Shown: one piece after another, positions 14,363 to 14,490 of the stretch
How the letters are laid out: every line of letters starts with the position of its first letter
How positions within the stretch are numbered: position 1 is the first letter of the stretch
DNA from: Brachionus koreanus
Lineage: Eukaryota > Rotifera > Eurotatoria > Ploima > Brachionidae
DNA length: 14,490 nucleotides
Assembly (NCBI GenBank): GCA_016987375.1
Contig: PJRA01000143.1
Location: 409,592 to 424,081, forward strand
Direction: 5' to 3'
Translations under genes and position numbers: made by a program
Notes under the pieces: model-generated
What the model saw: the letters and a program-made list of their open reading frames with translations, nothing else
Told to the model about the DNA's origin: nothing
Databases searched by the model: none

Positions 14363-14490
14363 AATAATTTTATAATATCTTTAGATAACGGGTGATGCAT
14401 AAGTAAATGGACAAAAATTAAAAGCGAATATCTCAAAAAATAAAAGTGATATTAAGTACTGGTTTTTTTTCTGATGTAAAGAATTTATTT
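14326..14490. other. AT-rich right edge
   Basis: Includes the remaining part of the split repeat up to about 14362. The last 100 bases contain GATAACGGGTGATGCATAAG, which stands out from the AT background and might be a transposon end, but its partner would be outside the window. Confidence 0.4.

Noticed and set aside
14388..14420. AACGGGTGATGCATAAGTAAATGGACA, considered as a mariner-type terminal repeat
   Set aside because: Stands out from the background, but no inverted partner or TA duplication can be seen before the window ends.

Overview
The window looks like animal nuclear DNA: very AT-rich, with intron-containing genes, tiny introns (56 and 64 bases, GT...AG) beside one over 1.2 kb, AATAAA poly(A) signals, TATA boxes, and many decayed transposons of animal type (LINE reverse transcriptases, a MULE transposase, TTAA-flanked MITEs). 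Compact introns, strong AT bias and this mix of elements would suit a monogonont rotifer such as Brachionus. That is inference; no rRNA or mitochondrial marker is present to settle it.

Layout. 1-492 (-) is the C-terminal part of a CR1/jockey-like LINE reverse transcriptase running off the left edge. 530-752 is a TTAA-flanked MITE. Both lie in, or just upstream of, a large intron of the one conserved housekeeping gene: the last three exons of an NPC1 (Niemann-Pick C1) cholesterol transporter at 1550-1700, 2924-3429 and 3486-3997 (+). The 1.2-kb intron between the first two of these exons carries a foldback repeat.

From about 4.5 to 8.0 kb lies a graveyard of mobile DNA: a broken LINE reverse transcriptase (4542-5332 +), an acidic ORF whose -1 frame continues as a basic ORF (5456-5841 -), a cluster of hairpins (6069-6210), a foldback element (6544-6748), a GC-richer duplicated repeat (6831-7286), a short dispersed repeat (7457-7535) and a LINE 3' end (7721-7945 -).

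The most unusual part is a family of three tiny intronless genes beginning MGAGRSRCC: a head-to-head, near-identical pair at 8067-8222 (-) and 8800-8964 (+), and a diverged third copy at 12387-12539 (-). Each has a TATAAATA box about 75-80 bases upstream of its ATG. Their N-termini fit dual lipidation (myristoyl-Gly2, Ser6, then Cys8-Cys9), followed by a Pro/Ala-rich middle and a Gly/Tyr-rich tail. Between copies two and three lie a relic MULE transposase (10269-10736) and unrecognised or decayed sequence.

The right end holds a two-exon secreted Ly6/quiver-like protein (12968-13481) and a 49-residue protein with a cysteine-packed C-terminus (13663-13812). A second TTAA MITE (14152-14325) has split a copy of the dispersed repeat at 7457-7535, giving a paralogous empty site inside the same window. 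No operon-like organisation is seen; the genes appear to be independent transcription units.
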